This document shows positions 42,022 to 51,061 of a stretch of DNA of 64,000 bases, piece by piece. Position numbers and translations under genes: made by a program. The DNA comes from an uncultured Lachnospiraceae bacterium (lineage in GTDB: Bacteria; Bacillota; Clostridia; Lachnospirales; Lachnospiraceae). The DNA lies in NCBI GenBank assembly GCA_947175035.1, contig CAMWLG010000004.1, positions 1 to 64,000 on the forward strand, in the 5' to 3' direction. The notes below the pieces were generated by a model that saw only the letters and a list, made by a program, of their open reading frames with translations, was not told where the DNA came from and ran no database searches. Position 1 is the first letter of the stretch; each line of letters starts with the position of its first letter.

Positions 42022-42843
42022 ATGCAGCAGGATTCCTTGATCAGTGTTGTGATTCCCACATATAACAGAGAGCAGTATATAGAGCGCGCAGTACAGAGTG
42101 TCTTACAGCAGACTTATTCCAATTTGGAGCTGATTATAGTGGATGACGGCTCCACTGACCGGACGGAAGACATTGTTGCGGCGATGGCAGATCCTAGGAT
42201 TCGTTATGTCAGACAAGGGACGAATCGGGGGGCGTCGGCGGCGCGGAACAAAGGAGTGGAGTGTGCCAATGGTGAGTTGGTGGCTTTTCAGGACAGCGAT
42301 GATTGCTGGTATCGGGATAAGCTCTCTATGCAGATGGAATATTGGGAAGCGCACCCGGAGTGCAGTCTGATCTATAGCGCGTATGTATTGCACCGCCTTG
42401 ACGGGGAGGCGGTACGGGTGCCTTATGCGGGGACATGGGGGAACCTGGAGGGCGATATCTTTTCCACTTTGCTTGTGAACAATACAGTGGGGACTCCCAC
42501 GATGCTCTTTAAGAAATCATGTTTTATGGAACTGGGCGGTTTTAATGAGAACATGGAGTGTCTGGAGGATTGGGAGCTGGCGTTGCGTTTTGCCGAGAGA
42601 TACCGTATTGGTTTTGTGGAGCAGCCATTGATGGAAGCATTTCTATTGAATGGCGGAGTGTCTTCCAGTGCGGGAGATTTTTATTTGAACAGGTGCAGAA
42701 TGATTGTGAGATACAAAGAGGTTTTGATAGAGAGAGGGCTTTTTGACAAGGTGGTGGGAGATATTCTGCTGAAAGCAAAGGACTGGGGTGTGCTGGAACA
42801 GGTTCAGGCCATGCTGACAGCCATGTTGTCCGGAGCAATGTAA
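42022..42843 (+). CDS. GT2 glycosyltransferase
   Basis: This 273-residue single-domain GT2 has ISVVIPTYNREQYIERAVQS, LIIVDDGSTDRTED, NRGASAARNKGVE, FQDSDDCWY and MECLEDWELALRFAERY. It lacks the C-terminal Rossmann-like module of the GT2 genes at 17.6-28.6 kb. It is a monocistronic gene with its own SigA promoter and ACGGAGG upstream, between two convergent or divergent CgeB genes. Acceptor unknown. Its VDDGSTD catalytic region is complete. Confidence 0.92.
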   Translation: MQQDSLISVVIPTYNREQYIERAVQSVLQQTYSNLELIIVDDGSTDRTEDIVAAMADPRIRYVRQGTNRGASAARNKGVECANGELVAFQDSDDCWYRDKLSMQMEYWEAHPECSLIYSAYVLHRLDGEAVRVPYAGTWGNLEGDIFSTLLVNNTVGTPTMLFKKSCFMELGGFNENMECLEDWELALRFAERYRIGFVEQPLMEAFLLNGGVSSSAGDFYLNRCRMIVRYKEVLIERGLFDKVVGDILLKAKDWGVLEQVQAMLTAMLSGAM

Positions 42844-42865
42844 GAGCCTCCCATGAGATAATATC

Positions 42866-44038
42866 TCATAAGATAGCCCCGATCATCTCCTTTAGCCGAT
42901 GAGTGTAAGTATGGTTTTCGCATACTTTGTGATAGCCATTCAGGGCAATCTGACGGCGCTCGTCTTCATGTTTCAGGTAATAGGCGCATTTATCTACAAG
43001 CTCCTCCATACTGGAGTATGCTTCCAGATCCACACCGATGTCAAAGTATTCGGGAAGTTCCTCCTGATAATTGGTCATGAGGAAACCGCCGCAGCCCAAG
43101 ATGTCAAAGATACGCAGGGGCAGACCTGTCTGGATGGGTTTGACGGTCATGTTCAGGTTAATCTTGCACAGATGGAAGATTTTTGGCATTTCCGTGAGGG
43201 TTGCAACACCACCATGCACATTGACATTGTGCAGAGCAGAAGTGTCGCTTCGGGTAAACAGATCCACGGGAAAGAACTGTGCCAAGGTGTTGAGAGTGCG
43301 GATGCGCTCGGTTTCGGCAATCTGCATTCCAACATAGCTGTGGGCAGCCACGTAGCGGTCGGAATCTGTCACGGAGTCCTTGAGCGTGTAGAAGCTTGGG
43401 AAGACGGCTTTGAGTTCCCTGATGAGTTCATCTGTCATGGCTGCCTCTGTGATGTTGCAGCCGAATAGTTTCAGGGCAGCTTCCGTCAGACCGTTGATAT
43501 ATCCTTTTGCATAATCGGACAAATGTGTCAAATCGTGCAGGGGATTTTTCTCGTTATAAAGGGAGCCTATGAAGGCGATCTCCTTGCTATAGTTCGCCCT
43601 GTCGCGGCTTGTGATAGAGGAGATGACATGATCAAAGCGGTCGGTGCAGGACGCAAGAGGAAGGTGATAAATATTTGCCGGGTTGTAGGGAGAGAAGGTA
43701 TCGTGCTGTGCCCGGTCAAACAGAAACACGCGGTTGGTTTCATGGCGGATGGAAGACGAGAAGAGCTCCGGCACGGGGGAGTCCACCGTCCAGCACAGAT
43801 ACAATGTTTTGTATATATGGCAAATTTCTGCAATCACGGGATAGAAGTTGATGCTGAACACGAAGAGGGGATGTTCCGTTTTCAGGATGTTCTCCACCAG
43901 CTGCACCCGTTCCGCGGAGGACAGGCGCTTATTGCTCATCTCGGTGTTTTCCTCTATCACGGTGAGACCCAACTGACGAAATGCGTTGATGATATCCGGT
44001 TCACAGATACTGCCATAGCGATATATTAATATTTTCAT
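42866..44038 (-). CDS. CgeB-family glycosyltransferase
   Basis: This 390-residue protein starts MKILIYRYGSICEPDIINAF and has LYLCWTVDSPVPELFSSSIR, IAFIGSLYNEKNPLHDL and TVKPIQTGLPLRIFDILGCG followed by GFLMTNYQEELPEYF. It is of the same subgroup as 1857 and 38414. A longer frame opens at 44080, but GGGGG lies six bases before the ATG at 44038. It is divergent from the giant flagellin gene, whose SigD-like promoter starts about 100 bp away, so placement next to flagellins is repeated for the family. Likely sugar transfer to flagellin (inference). Confidence 0.82.
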   Translation of the reverse strand: MKILIYRYGSICEPDIINAFRQLGLTVIEENTEMSNKRLSSAERVQLVENILKTEHPLFVFSINFYPVIAEICHIYKTLYLCWTVDSPVPELFSSSIRHETNRVFLFDRAQHDTFSPYNPANIYHLPLASCTDRFDHVISSITSRDRANYSKEIAFIGSLYNEKNPLHDLTHLSDYAKGYINGLTEAALKLFGCNITEAAMTDELIRELKAVFPSFYTLKDSVTDSDRYVAAHSYVGMQIAETERIRTLNTLAQFFPVDLFTRSDTSALHNVNVHGGVATLTEMPKIFHLCKINLNMTVKPIQTGLPLRIFDILGCGGFLMTNYQEELPEYFDIGVDLEAYSSMEELVDKCAYYLKHEDERRQIALNGYHKVCENHTYTHRLKEMIGAIL

Positions 44039-44139
44039 GTCAATCCCCCGTATCTCCATATTGGTTCTATCTGAGGTCATAATAGCATTTTTGGTTGAGA
44101 AAGTCTAATAAATTTATAGGAATTTGTTAAATTTTACCC

Positions 44140-44166
44140 TAAAGAGATAAAAAATTATTACGATAT
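44140..44166 (+). promoter_or_regulatory. SigD/FliA-type promoter of the giant flagellin gene
   Basis: TAAAGAGA, 11 bases, TACGATAT. TAAA and the CGAT core fit SigD with exact spacing. The predicted leader of about 85 bases ends in CACGGAGGA, which includes a CsrA-type ACGGA at the ribosome binding site. Confidence 0.6.
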
Positions 44167-44258
44167 ACAAAATGGCTGATTATACCAATTTTTTAATTGC
44201 ATATAAATGTGATTACAAAATAATGAGATTACAACGAATTGTCACGGAGGACTCGAAA

Positions 44259-47200
44259 ATGATTTCAGTACAAAACAACATGGAAGCATGGTATGCAAAC
44301 AGACAATTTCAGATAAACAATAAAAATAAAGCAAAGATGGCAGAGAAACTTTCTTCCGGTTATCGTATTAATCGTGCGGCAGATGACGCAGCGGGATTGG
44401 CGATATCGGAGAAAATGCGTAAACGTATCCGGGGACTTGCCCAGGGAACCAGAAACGGACAGGATGGCATTTCCTGGGTGCAGACGGGGGATGGCGCACT
44501 CAACGAGGCGGACGAGATCATGCACCGGATGACAGAGTTGGCTGTCAAATCCCGCAATGACACCAACAGCCAGGATGACCGTGCGGCGATGGATGCGGAG
44601 TTTGAGAAGCTGAAAGTGGAGCTTGACAGGATCAGCGACACCACGACTTTTAATGAACTGAATATCTTCTCTGACCACGAGCCGACTTATTACGAATGCG
44701 AGGGCGGCGCTATCTGGGAATCCGGCCAGAGGCATGTGGTGACGGCGGGGAAGAATGAGATTACATTTACATATCGTGTGAAGGAGGACGAAGCGCCCAA
44801 GCAGGTGACGTTTTCCATTCCCCCTGGGGAATACACGACCATAGAGATTTTGGATGAGTTTGAGGAGGTGCTGTCCAAGGATAACGGCGACGGCACCCGG
44901 TTTGTGATGGATTATAATGAGGGCGGATTCATCAATGTCAGCTTGGAGAATGGAGAGAGCATCGACTCCATCACGGGCAATATGTCCTATTTGATCTATG
45001 ACATGTATCAGGGGGGAAGCTTTGGCGCCCTGATCGGTACGACGGTGTTTCCTAGCGAGGATGCAAGATTGGATATCGCCACCGGTATGAATGATGAAAT
45101 GCAATTTACGGTGGAGTACTTTAAGGGCGGACGCGTCGAGCAGCCAACAATAAAGATTCCCGGACGCGACCAGGGCTATACCAGGCAGGAATTGCTGGAT
45201 ATCATTAATCAACAGCTTCAGACTCAGCTAGGTGACGATAGTGTACGTGCGGTTGCCTTTGGAACAGGTGTCAAATTGGAATGTCAGACGGGTATCGTGA
45301 CGGGATTCAAAGGCAATATGTTCAAGATTGACGGCGGAGATTACACTTCCGTATTTTACGACAATGTTCATTACGGCAGCGTGAAGCAGACGGCGGCCTG
45401 GTTTGAGGGCGGTGCGGTGCTGACCACGGATTCCCGCGACATGGAGCATGCCAAGCTGATCATAGACGATTCTAATGACACGTTGACTTTGCGGCCGAAC
45501 GGCATGGAAAACAGTGTGACCCTGAAGCTTGACCACAAGGAATATACAATGTCGGAGATGAGGGATCACTTGAATACCTTGCTGAAGCAGAAAGGCATTG
45601 GTGAGACGGATGCCAATGGTCTGGTAGTAAGCTTACGCAAATCTGAATCGGTATATTTGGATCGCTCCGTTACCTTTGAAGGACTGCGTATTGATTCCAA
45701 CTTGAAGGGACCGGACAGCGCAGTCAATATAGATGAGAACAGCAGCGCTTACAATACTTTGTTTGTGACGAGAGAGTATAACTACTATGGCGATAAGGCT
45801 ATCCGGATCAATGAAACCAGACCGGATGTAGACGCGCAGTATACAGGGGGCAGGAATTTGGCGTCGGTGTCTTCCACTGCACAGTTGACTTTGAAATCAG
45901 ATAACAATAAGTTCTCTATCACCATAGAGGAGACGGATGCCGCTTCTCCCACAACGGTGGAGATTACGTTAGCTGCCAAAGCATACAACAGTGCGGATGA
46001 GATCATTGCAGAGATCGATAATCAACTGAAGAGTAATGCCAAGACGAAGGATAGCATAGAGGTTTCCTTGGATGATGGCAGGATTGTGTTTAAGGAGAAA
46101 ACTGGGAAAGGTCTTAAGTCCATTAAGGTGTCACCCTCCAGCAGCAGTTATGACACTCTCTTTCGCGGGATGACAATGAGTTTTCTTCCGACCACTAAGA
46201 GCGGTACAGGCTCCATCACGTTCAGTACGGATAAGGTAACGTCTAACACTATGACGATTTCCATAGGCGGAAATCCCGTGACAGTGACGTTTCCCAGCAG
46301 TAATCCAACGAAGGAAGAGATCCAGCAGGCGATAGAGGCTCAGTTGAAGGCGTCAACTTCTTACCAGAATATTACGTTTCCAAAACAGTCGGATACGGGA
46401 ACCATCAGCGACCGTAATTTCTCCGGCACGAGGAGAGGATCCGAGGTTGTCAGTGACTGGAAAGGAGAGGAGTGGGGCAATTCTGACAAGGTGGAGGGTA
46501 TTGTGGGATTCTCCTACAGCAATCCTGCAGTTTTGGACATTGAACCAAAGTTGAAGGACGGTCCGATGGAGATTAACTCCAGCAACAACACGCTGAGGCT
46601 GAACTTGAACGGTACCGCAAAGGAAGTGGTGCTCGATGCGGGAACTTATAACCAAGAGCAGCTTAAGGATGCGCTGCAAAATAAAATTGATGAGGCATTC
46701 GGTAAGAGCTGGGGAGGGGCTATCGTGTCATTGAAAGACAATCAGCTTACCCTGACTTCCAGATTGCCGGACGGATACGATGGTAAAAAGGCGAGCATTC
46801 AATGTTCCACCAACGACAGCAGCTTGTTGAAATATTTAGCCACGGAGAAGAAACCGGCAGAGTACTCCAGCGCCCGTATGCTTGCTTCCGATATTAAAAT
46901 CGATGGCAGCAATAACGAGTTTAAGTGCACCTATGAGTACAAGGATGCTGATGGCAAGACTCAGAGAAAGGATGTCTCCGTTACCCTTGATGCGGGAACC
47001 TATACCGCTTCCTCGTTCATTACGCATCTCAACACAAAGCTTAGCGGAACCGGGGTCTCGGCTTCCCTTGACAATGGAAAGCTAAAGCTGACAACGGATA
47101 GGACGGGAAGCGATGTAAGCGTAAGCTATGACTCGCGAAACGGGGGCAGTTCAGGGAGTGTCATCTTCGGAGAATTGACGGGAGCCTCTGCGGCGAGTAT

Positions 47201-49181
47201 TGTGGTGCCTGTGGATATTCAGAACTCGTTTACGGTGACTGCGGATAAAAATATCTTCCAGATATTCGTAAATGGTCAAACGCAAAATATAGAATTGACC
47301 CCAGGGTCTTATGATAAGAACAAACTGGTAACCGAGATCAATAAATGGTTCGCCGATCATTCCGTGGAGGCCAAAGCGGATCTGTCGGGGAACAGACTTC
47401 GCCTCACCACCACTACGACGGGAACAAACGCAAAGATTACGGCTGAGTATGACAGTAGCAGCAAGAGCGCCATGGGAGCTATCTATGGCCAGGCGACGAT
47501 GATTACGCCCGGTGTGAAGGCAGATTGGAACGGGGATGATATAACGCTGCGGGTTGTGGATGGGAGTGGAAATCAACTGAACAGGACAATCTCCATTTCG
47601 TCCAGCACCAGTGGTGGATTACTGCCGCCGATCGCCACCCCCAATTATACTGATCCGACTTCCATAGAGGGATATCATTCAAAGATATATAGTAATGTGG
47701 ATGGCGTCAATCTGTCAGGAGACGTGACGATTGATAAGTGGAATAATGACTTGCTATTCACCTTTTCGGACAATGGTACTACTAAGAATATCAATGTCGT
47801 TTTGGATGATGGGAAGTATACTTATGCTGAATTGGCGGAGGCATTAAAGAATAAGATCAACAACAGTGCGATAGAAGTGACTGTGGACGCGAGCGGTGTC
47901 AGGCTGCAGGCGGCCAGTGTGGGGAATAGGTACCAGTTTAGCAATTTAGATGGTGATTTCTATTACAAGGTAATGTGTTCTTGCGAAGAGAAAACAGCCG
48001 AGCAACAGGAAAAATTCAAGGATGGGTCACAGCAGGTGGAGCCTTCGGCATATGTCGTGGGACGTAGAAACGTGTTGACGGAGAAAGTTTCTATAGGTGA
48101 TAACGTGAATGATATACTGTCATTAGACTTTACCTATGGAGGAAAGGTTCATAAGCTCGTGATGGATCTTGATGCGGGTGAGTACCAAGGAGACAGCTTG
48201 AAAAAGCATGTCCAGGAGAAACTGAACGAGGCGCTTAAGAATGCAGGGCTGAAGGAGAATCTGATTATCGTTGGCGTTGGAGGCATTAACAGCGGTGTAA
48301 CAGGCGGAAATGATGACAAGGCTTTGAACTTTAGACTCGCAGACGATGTGGCGGCTCCGGCGGAGGGACAGGTCATTATTGACGGAGTCAGCGGTAATGC
48401 CGCATTTGACATCTTTTATCAGACAGATGGTAAAATGATCCCGGCATATATTACGGGAACCAAGGATGTCAGGGATGGTGTGACTGTCAAGGCAGGCGAG
48501 AATGACTTGATCTTTGACGTGGACGGTACGAAATACCGGATCGAGATTGACGTGCCGGCAGACCCTGACACCGGAGAGGCTACGGAGAAGTTCTATACGG
48601 CACAGGAGTTTGTCAAGCAGATCAATGAAAAGCTGGAGGCGGCAGGGGCTCCCCTGGCGGCTAACGTAAACGTGACTGACGGTCGGCTGCGTGTCTCCCA
48701 TAAGGAGATAGATGCGCATGAGATCCGCGAGGTGTCCGGCGGGGCAAAGGAGGCCGTGTTCTTTGAGGAGCATGGGCGGAAGGAAGATGTGGAGCGGTAC
48801 GTGAAGTTGAGTGATGCCGTGGATGATAAGATAGACTTGCCGAGAAGCGAGTTCAGCACGGCGGTTCTTGGCATCCATTCCGTCTGCATTACAAGGCCTA
48901 AATATATAGATAAGGCGATTGACAGATTGAAATCCGCGTTGGGTAAAGTCGCTGAGCTTCGCAGTAATTTTGGAAGCACTCAGAACAGATTGGAGCATGC
49001 GCTCAACAATAACAGGAATGCCGAGGAGAATATGCAGTCATCAGAGGCTGCGATCAGAGACACCGATATGGCGAAGCAGATGGTGGCATACGCTAATCAG
49101 AATATTCTGGAGCAGGTAGGGCAGGCAATGCTGGCTCAGGCAAACGGGAAAAACGAGATTATTTTGGCGTTGTTGAGATAG
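44259..49181 (+). CDS. Giant flagellin with about eleven tandem surface domains
   Basis: This 1640-residue flagellin has a typical N-terminal D0/D1 region (AKMAEKLSSGYRINRAADDA, TRNGQDGISWVQTGDGALNE) and C-terminal D1/D0 (LRSNFGSTQNRLEHALNNNR, SEAAIRDTDMAKQMVAYANQ, EQVGQAMLAQANGKNE). Between them about 1400 residues hold roughly eleven diverged repeats of 110-140 residues. The pattern is N-N-x-F strand, then LDAGTYT, a helix L..xINxxL, and VSLDNGxLxLTT, which resembles Flagellin_IN units. Repeat starts are near nt 44720, 45065, 45460, 45885, 46210, 46550, 46895, 47235, 47725, 48085 and 48480. The frame is open to 44172, but the ATG at 44259 has CGGAGG eight bases upstream and gives the usual flagellin start. 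It would form a thick filament or sheath-like surface. It heads an operon with a LicC-like fusion and glf. Confidence 0.93.
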   Translation: MISVQNNMEAWYANRQFQINNKNKAKMAEKLSSGYRINRAADDAAGLAISEKMRKRIRGLAQGTRNGQDGISWVQTGDGALNEADEIMHRMTELAVKSRNDTNSQDDRAAMDAEFEKLKVELDRISDTTTFNELNIFSDHEPTYYECEGGAIWESGQRHVVTAGKNEITFTYRVKEDEAPKQVTFSIPPGEYTTIEILDEFEEVLSKDNGDGTRFVMDYNEGGFINVSLENGESIDSITGNMSYLIYDMYQGGSFGALIGTTVFPSEDARLDIATGMNDEMQFTVEYFKGGRVEQPTIKIPGRDQGYTRQELLDIINQQLQTQLGDDSVRAVAFGTGVKLECQTGIVTGFKGNMFKIDGGDYTSVFYDNVHYGSVKQTAAWFEGGAVLTTDSRDMEHAKLIIDDSNDTLTLRPNGMENSVTLKLDHKEYTMSEMRDHLNTLLKQKGIGETDANGLVVSLRKSESVYLDRSVTFEGLRIDSNLKGPDSAVNIDENSSAYNTLFVTREYNYYGDKAIRINETRPDVDAQYTGGRNLASVSSTAQLTLKSDNNKFSITIEETDAASPTTVEITLAAKAYNSADEIIAEIDNQLKSNAKTKDSIEVSLDDGRIVFKEKTGKGLKSIKVSPSSSSYDTLFRGMTMSFLPTTKSGTGSITFSTDKVTSNTMTISIGGNPVTVTFPSSNPTKEEIQQAIEAQLKASTSYQNITFPKQSDTGTISDRNFSGTRRGSEVVSDWKGEEWGNSDKVEGIVGFSYSNPAVLDIEPKLKDGPMEINSSNNTLRLNLNGTAKEVVLDAGTYNQEQLKDALQNKIDEAFGKSWGGAIVSLKDNQLTLTSRLPDGYDGKKASIQCSTNDSSLLKYLATEKKPAEYSSARMLASDIKIDGSNNEFKCTYEYKDADGKTQRKDVSVTLDAGTYTASSFITHLNTKLSGTGVSASLDNGKLKLTTDRTGSDVSVSYDSRNGGSSGSVIFGELTGASAASIVVPVDIQNSFTVTADKNIFQIFVNGQTQNIELTPGSYDKNKLVTEINKWFADHSVEAKADLSGNRLRLTTTTTGTNAKITAEYDSSSKSAMGAIYGQATMITPGVKADWNGDDITLRVVDGSGNQLNRTISISSSTSGGLLPPIATPNYTDPTSIEGYHSKIYSNVDGVNLSGDVTIDKWNNDLLFTFSDNGTTKNINVVLDDGKYTYAELAEALKNKINNSAIEVTVDASGVRLQAASVGNRYQFSNLDGDFYYKVMCSCEEKTAEQQEKFKDGSQQVEPSAYVVGRRNVLTEKVSIGDNVNDILSLDFTYGGKVHKLVMDLDAGEYQGDSLKKHVQEKLNEALKNAGLKENLIIVGVGGINSGVTGGNDDKALNFRLADDVAAPAEGQVIIDGVSGNAAFDIFYQTDGKMIPAYITGTKDVRDGVTVKAGENDLIFDVDGTKYRIEIDVPADPDTGEATEKFYTAQEFVKQINEKLEAAGAPLAANVNVTDGRLRVSHKEIDAHEIREVSGGAKEAVFFEEHGRKEDVERYVKLSDAVDDKIDLPRSEFSTAVLGIHSVCITRPKYIDKAIDRLKSALGKVAELRSNFGSTQNRLEHALNNNRNAEENMQSSEAAIRDTDMAKQMVAYANQNILEQVGQAMLAQANGKNEIILALLR

Positions 49182-49228
49182 TGCATACGGTGCAGATTAA
49201 ATTTATTTTGGCAGAGGGGATGAAACAT

Positions 49229-51061
49229 ATGCAGGCATTGATTTTAGCAGCAGGTATGGGAAAGCGGCTGCAGAAATATACACAAAATCAGACAAAGTGC
49301 ATGATTCGGATTGCAGGAAAGACTTTGTTGGAACATGCTTGTGACGCTCTCAAGTCAGCTGGAATCCATAAGGTGATTCTCGTAGTGGGGTATCACGGGG
49401 AAGAATTGGTGGAGTACGCCCGGCACAATGTGGCGGATATAGAATTTGAGTTTGTTTATAATACGATATATGACACAACCAACAATATTTATTCACTGTA
49501 TCTGGCAAGGGATTACCTGCGCAGGGATGATACAGTGCTTTTGGAGTCGGATTTGATCTATGAGCCAACGGTGATACAGCAGTTGGTGCAAAATGAGCAG
49601 CCGAACCTGGCAGCAGTGGCGAAGTATGAATATTGGATGGACGGGACGGTATGTACGTTGGATGCCAGCGGGAATATTGTGGAGTTTGTGGAGAAGAAGG
49701 ATTTTGATTACGCTAATGTGGAGCAATATTATAAGACAGTGAATATCTATAAGTTCAGTAAGAAATTTGCTGCAGAAAGGTATATTCCTTTTCTGGAGAC
49801 TTATATTCATGTATATGGCTCTAATCAGTATTATGAGTCTGTCTTGAGAATTATTGCCCACATCAATAAATTGGATTTGGTTGCGTTTGACATAGGAGAC
49901 AGCAAGTGGTATGAGATAGATGACACTAAAGATTATAATATCGCGGGCACGATGTTCCAGAGCGAGGAGCAGAAGCTTGGCAGTTATGAATCGCAGTTTG
50001 GGGGATATTGGCGTTTTCCCAAGATGTATGATTATTGCTATCTGATCAATCCGTATTTTCCAACAGGGCATTTACAGGAGCAGTTGAAATATATGTTTGA
50101 GGCTCTCTTGACGCAGTATCCCTCGGGGATGAGGGTACAGCGGATCAATGCGGCAAGAATTTATGAGATTGATGAAAATTGTCTCTTGGTAGGGAACGGG
50201 GCAGCAGAACTGATCAATGTATTAGGGCGGGTTTACAGTGGGACGATCGGCGTTCCCGTGCCTGCATTCAATGAATACCTGCGTTGTTTTGAAAACAGTG
50301 AGAAGGTCCCCATTGTGAGTGAACGGGATAATTTGGCTTTGGATAAACAGCAGATTCTCGATGTTTTGGACAAGATAGATATGCTGGTTCTGGTGAATCC
50401 GGATAATCCAAGCGGAAGCTTTCTTTCCAAGGAGGATCTATTGGATATTATCACGGAGTGCCAGCGAAGGGAAAAGATGTGTGTGGTGGACGAGTCCTTT
50501 GTGGATTTCGCGGATCCGGATGTGCGCTACACATTGCTGAACCAGCGGATATTGGATCAGTATAACAATTTGATTGTGATCAAGAGCATCAGTAAATCTT
50601 ATGGAATCCCAGGGGTGAGGCTTGGTGTCTTGGCCACAAGTAATATAGAGTTATTGGAGAAGATACGTTCTAACTTGGCGATATGGAATATCAATTCTTT
50701 TGCAGAGTATTTTTTGGAAGTTTTTCCTTTGCATGCGCAGGACTATGTCAGGGCTTGTGACCGTCTGGCAGAAGAGAGAGTGCGTTTCGTGGAGTGTTTG
50801 GGGAAATTCAAATTCTTAAAGGTGTATCCTTCCCAAGCCAATTATTTGATGTGTAAGGTGGAGAAAATCTCATCAAGACGATTGGCAAATCTATTGCTGG
50901 ATAGGTACAATATTCTGATCAAGGATTTGTCAACCAAGAGAGGCTTTGATGGAAGGCAGTATATTCGCATTGCGATAAAGAATAAGGAAGAAAATGATTT
51001 CCTGCTGAAAGCTCTGGCGGAAATAGAAAAAGAGTGTGGAGATATGAAAAATGAAATATGA
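49229..51061 (+). CDS. LicC-like cytidylyltransferase fused to a class I/II aminotransferase
   Basis: This 610-residue fusion has residues 1-235 as a nucleotidyltransferase of the LicC/PntC type with ALILAAGMGKRLQKYTQNQT then KCMIRI, VGYHGEELVEYA, LLESDLIYEP and WYEIDDTKDYNIA. Residues 265-605 are a PLP-dependent transaminase or decarboxylase (HisC/CobD-like) with LLVGNGAAELINVLGR, LVNPDNPSGSFLSKEDL, VVDESFVDFADPD and the PLP lysine in IKSISKSYGIPGVRLG. It would make an amino alcohol phosphate or amino acid and activate it with CTP. PntC in Treponema is a comparable fusion, but no phosphonate mutase gene is visible. The ATG at 49229 lies nine bases after GAGGGG; an ATG at 49220 abuts that site. 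It follows the giant flagellin by 47 bases and overlaps glf by 11. Confidence 0.85.
   Translation: MQALILAAGMGKRLQKYTQNQTKCMIRIAGKTLLEHACDALKSAGIHKVILVVGYHGEELVEYARHNVADIEFEFVYNTIYDTTNNIYSLYLARDYLRRDDTVLLESDLIYEPTVIQQLVQNEQPNLAAVAKYEYWMDGTVCTLDASGNIVEFVEKKDFDYANVEQYYKTVNIYKFSKKFAAERYIPFLETYIHVYGSNQYYESVLRIIAHINKLDLVAFDIGDSKWYEIDDTKDYNIAGTMFQSEEQKLGSYESQFGGYWRFPKMYDYCYLINPYFPTGHLQEQLKYMFEALLTQYPSGMRVQRINAARIYEIDENCLLVGNGAAELINVLGRVYSGTIGVPVPAFNEYLRCFENSEKVPIVSERDNLALDKQQILDVLDKIDMLVLVNPDNPSGSFLSKEDLLDIITECQRREKMCVVDESFVDFADPDVRYTLLNQRILDQYNNLIVIKSISKSYGIPGVRLGVLATSNIELLEKIRSNLAIWNINSFAEYFLEVFPLHAQDYVRACDRLAEERVRFVECLGKFKFLKVYPSQANYLMCKVEKISSRRLANLLLDRYNILIKDLSTKRGFDGRQYIRIAIKNKEENDFLLKALAEIEKECGDMKNEI

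Noticed and set aside
42853-42869. Palindrome ATGAGAT-AAT-ATCTCAT between two convergent genes as a terminator
   Set aside because: AT-rich short stem with no T-run on either side.
46200-48700. Giant flagellin repeats as tandem nucleotide repeats or a possible assembly artefact
   Set aside because: Repeats are similar only at the protein pattern level. DNA of neighbouring units differs strongly, so misassembly is unlikely.
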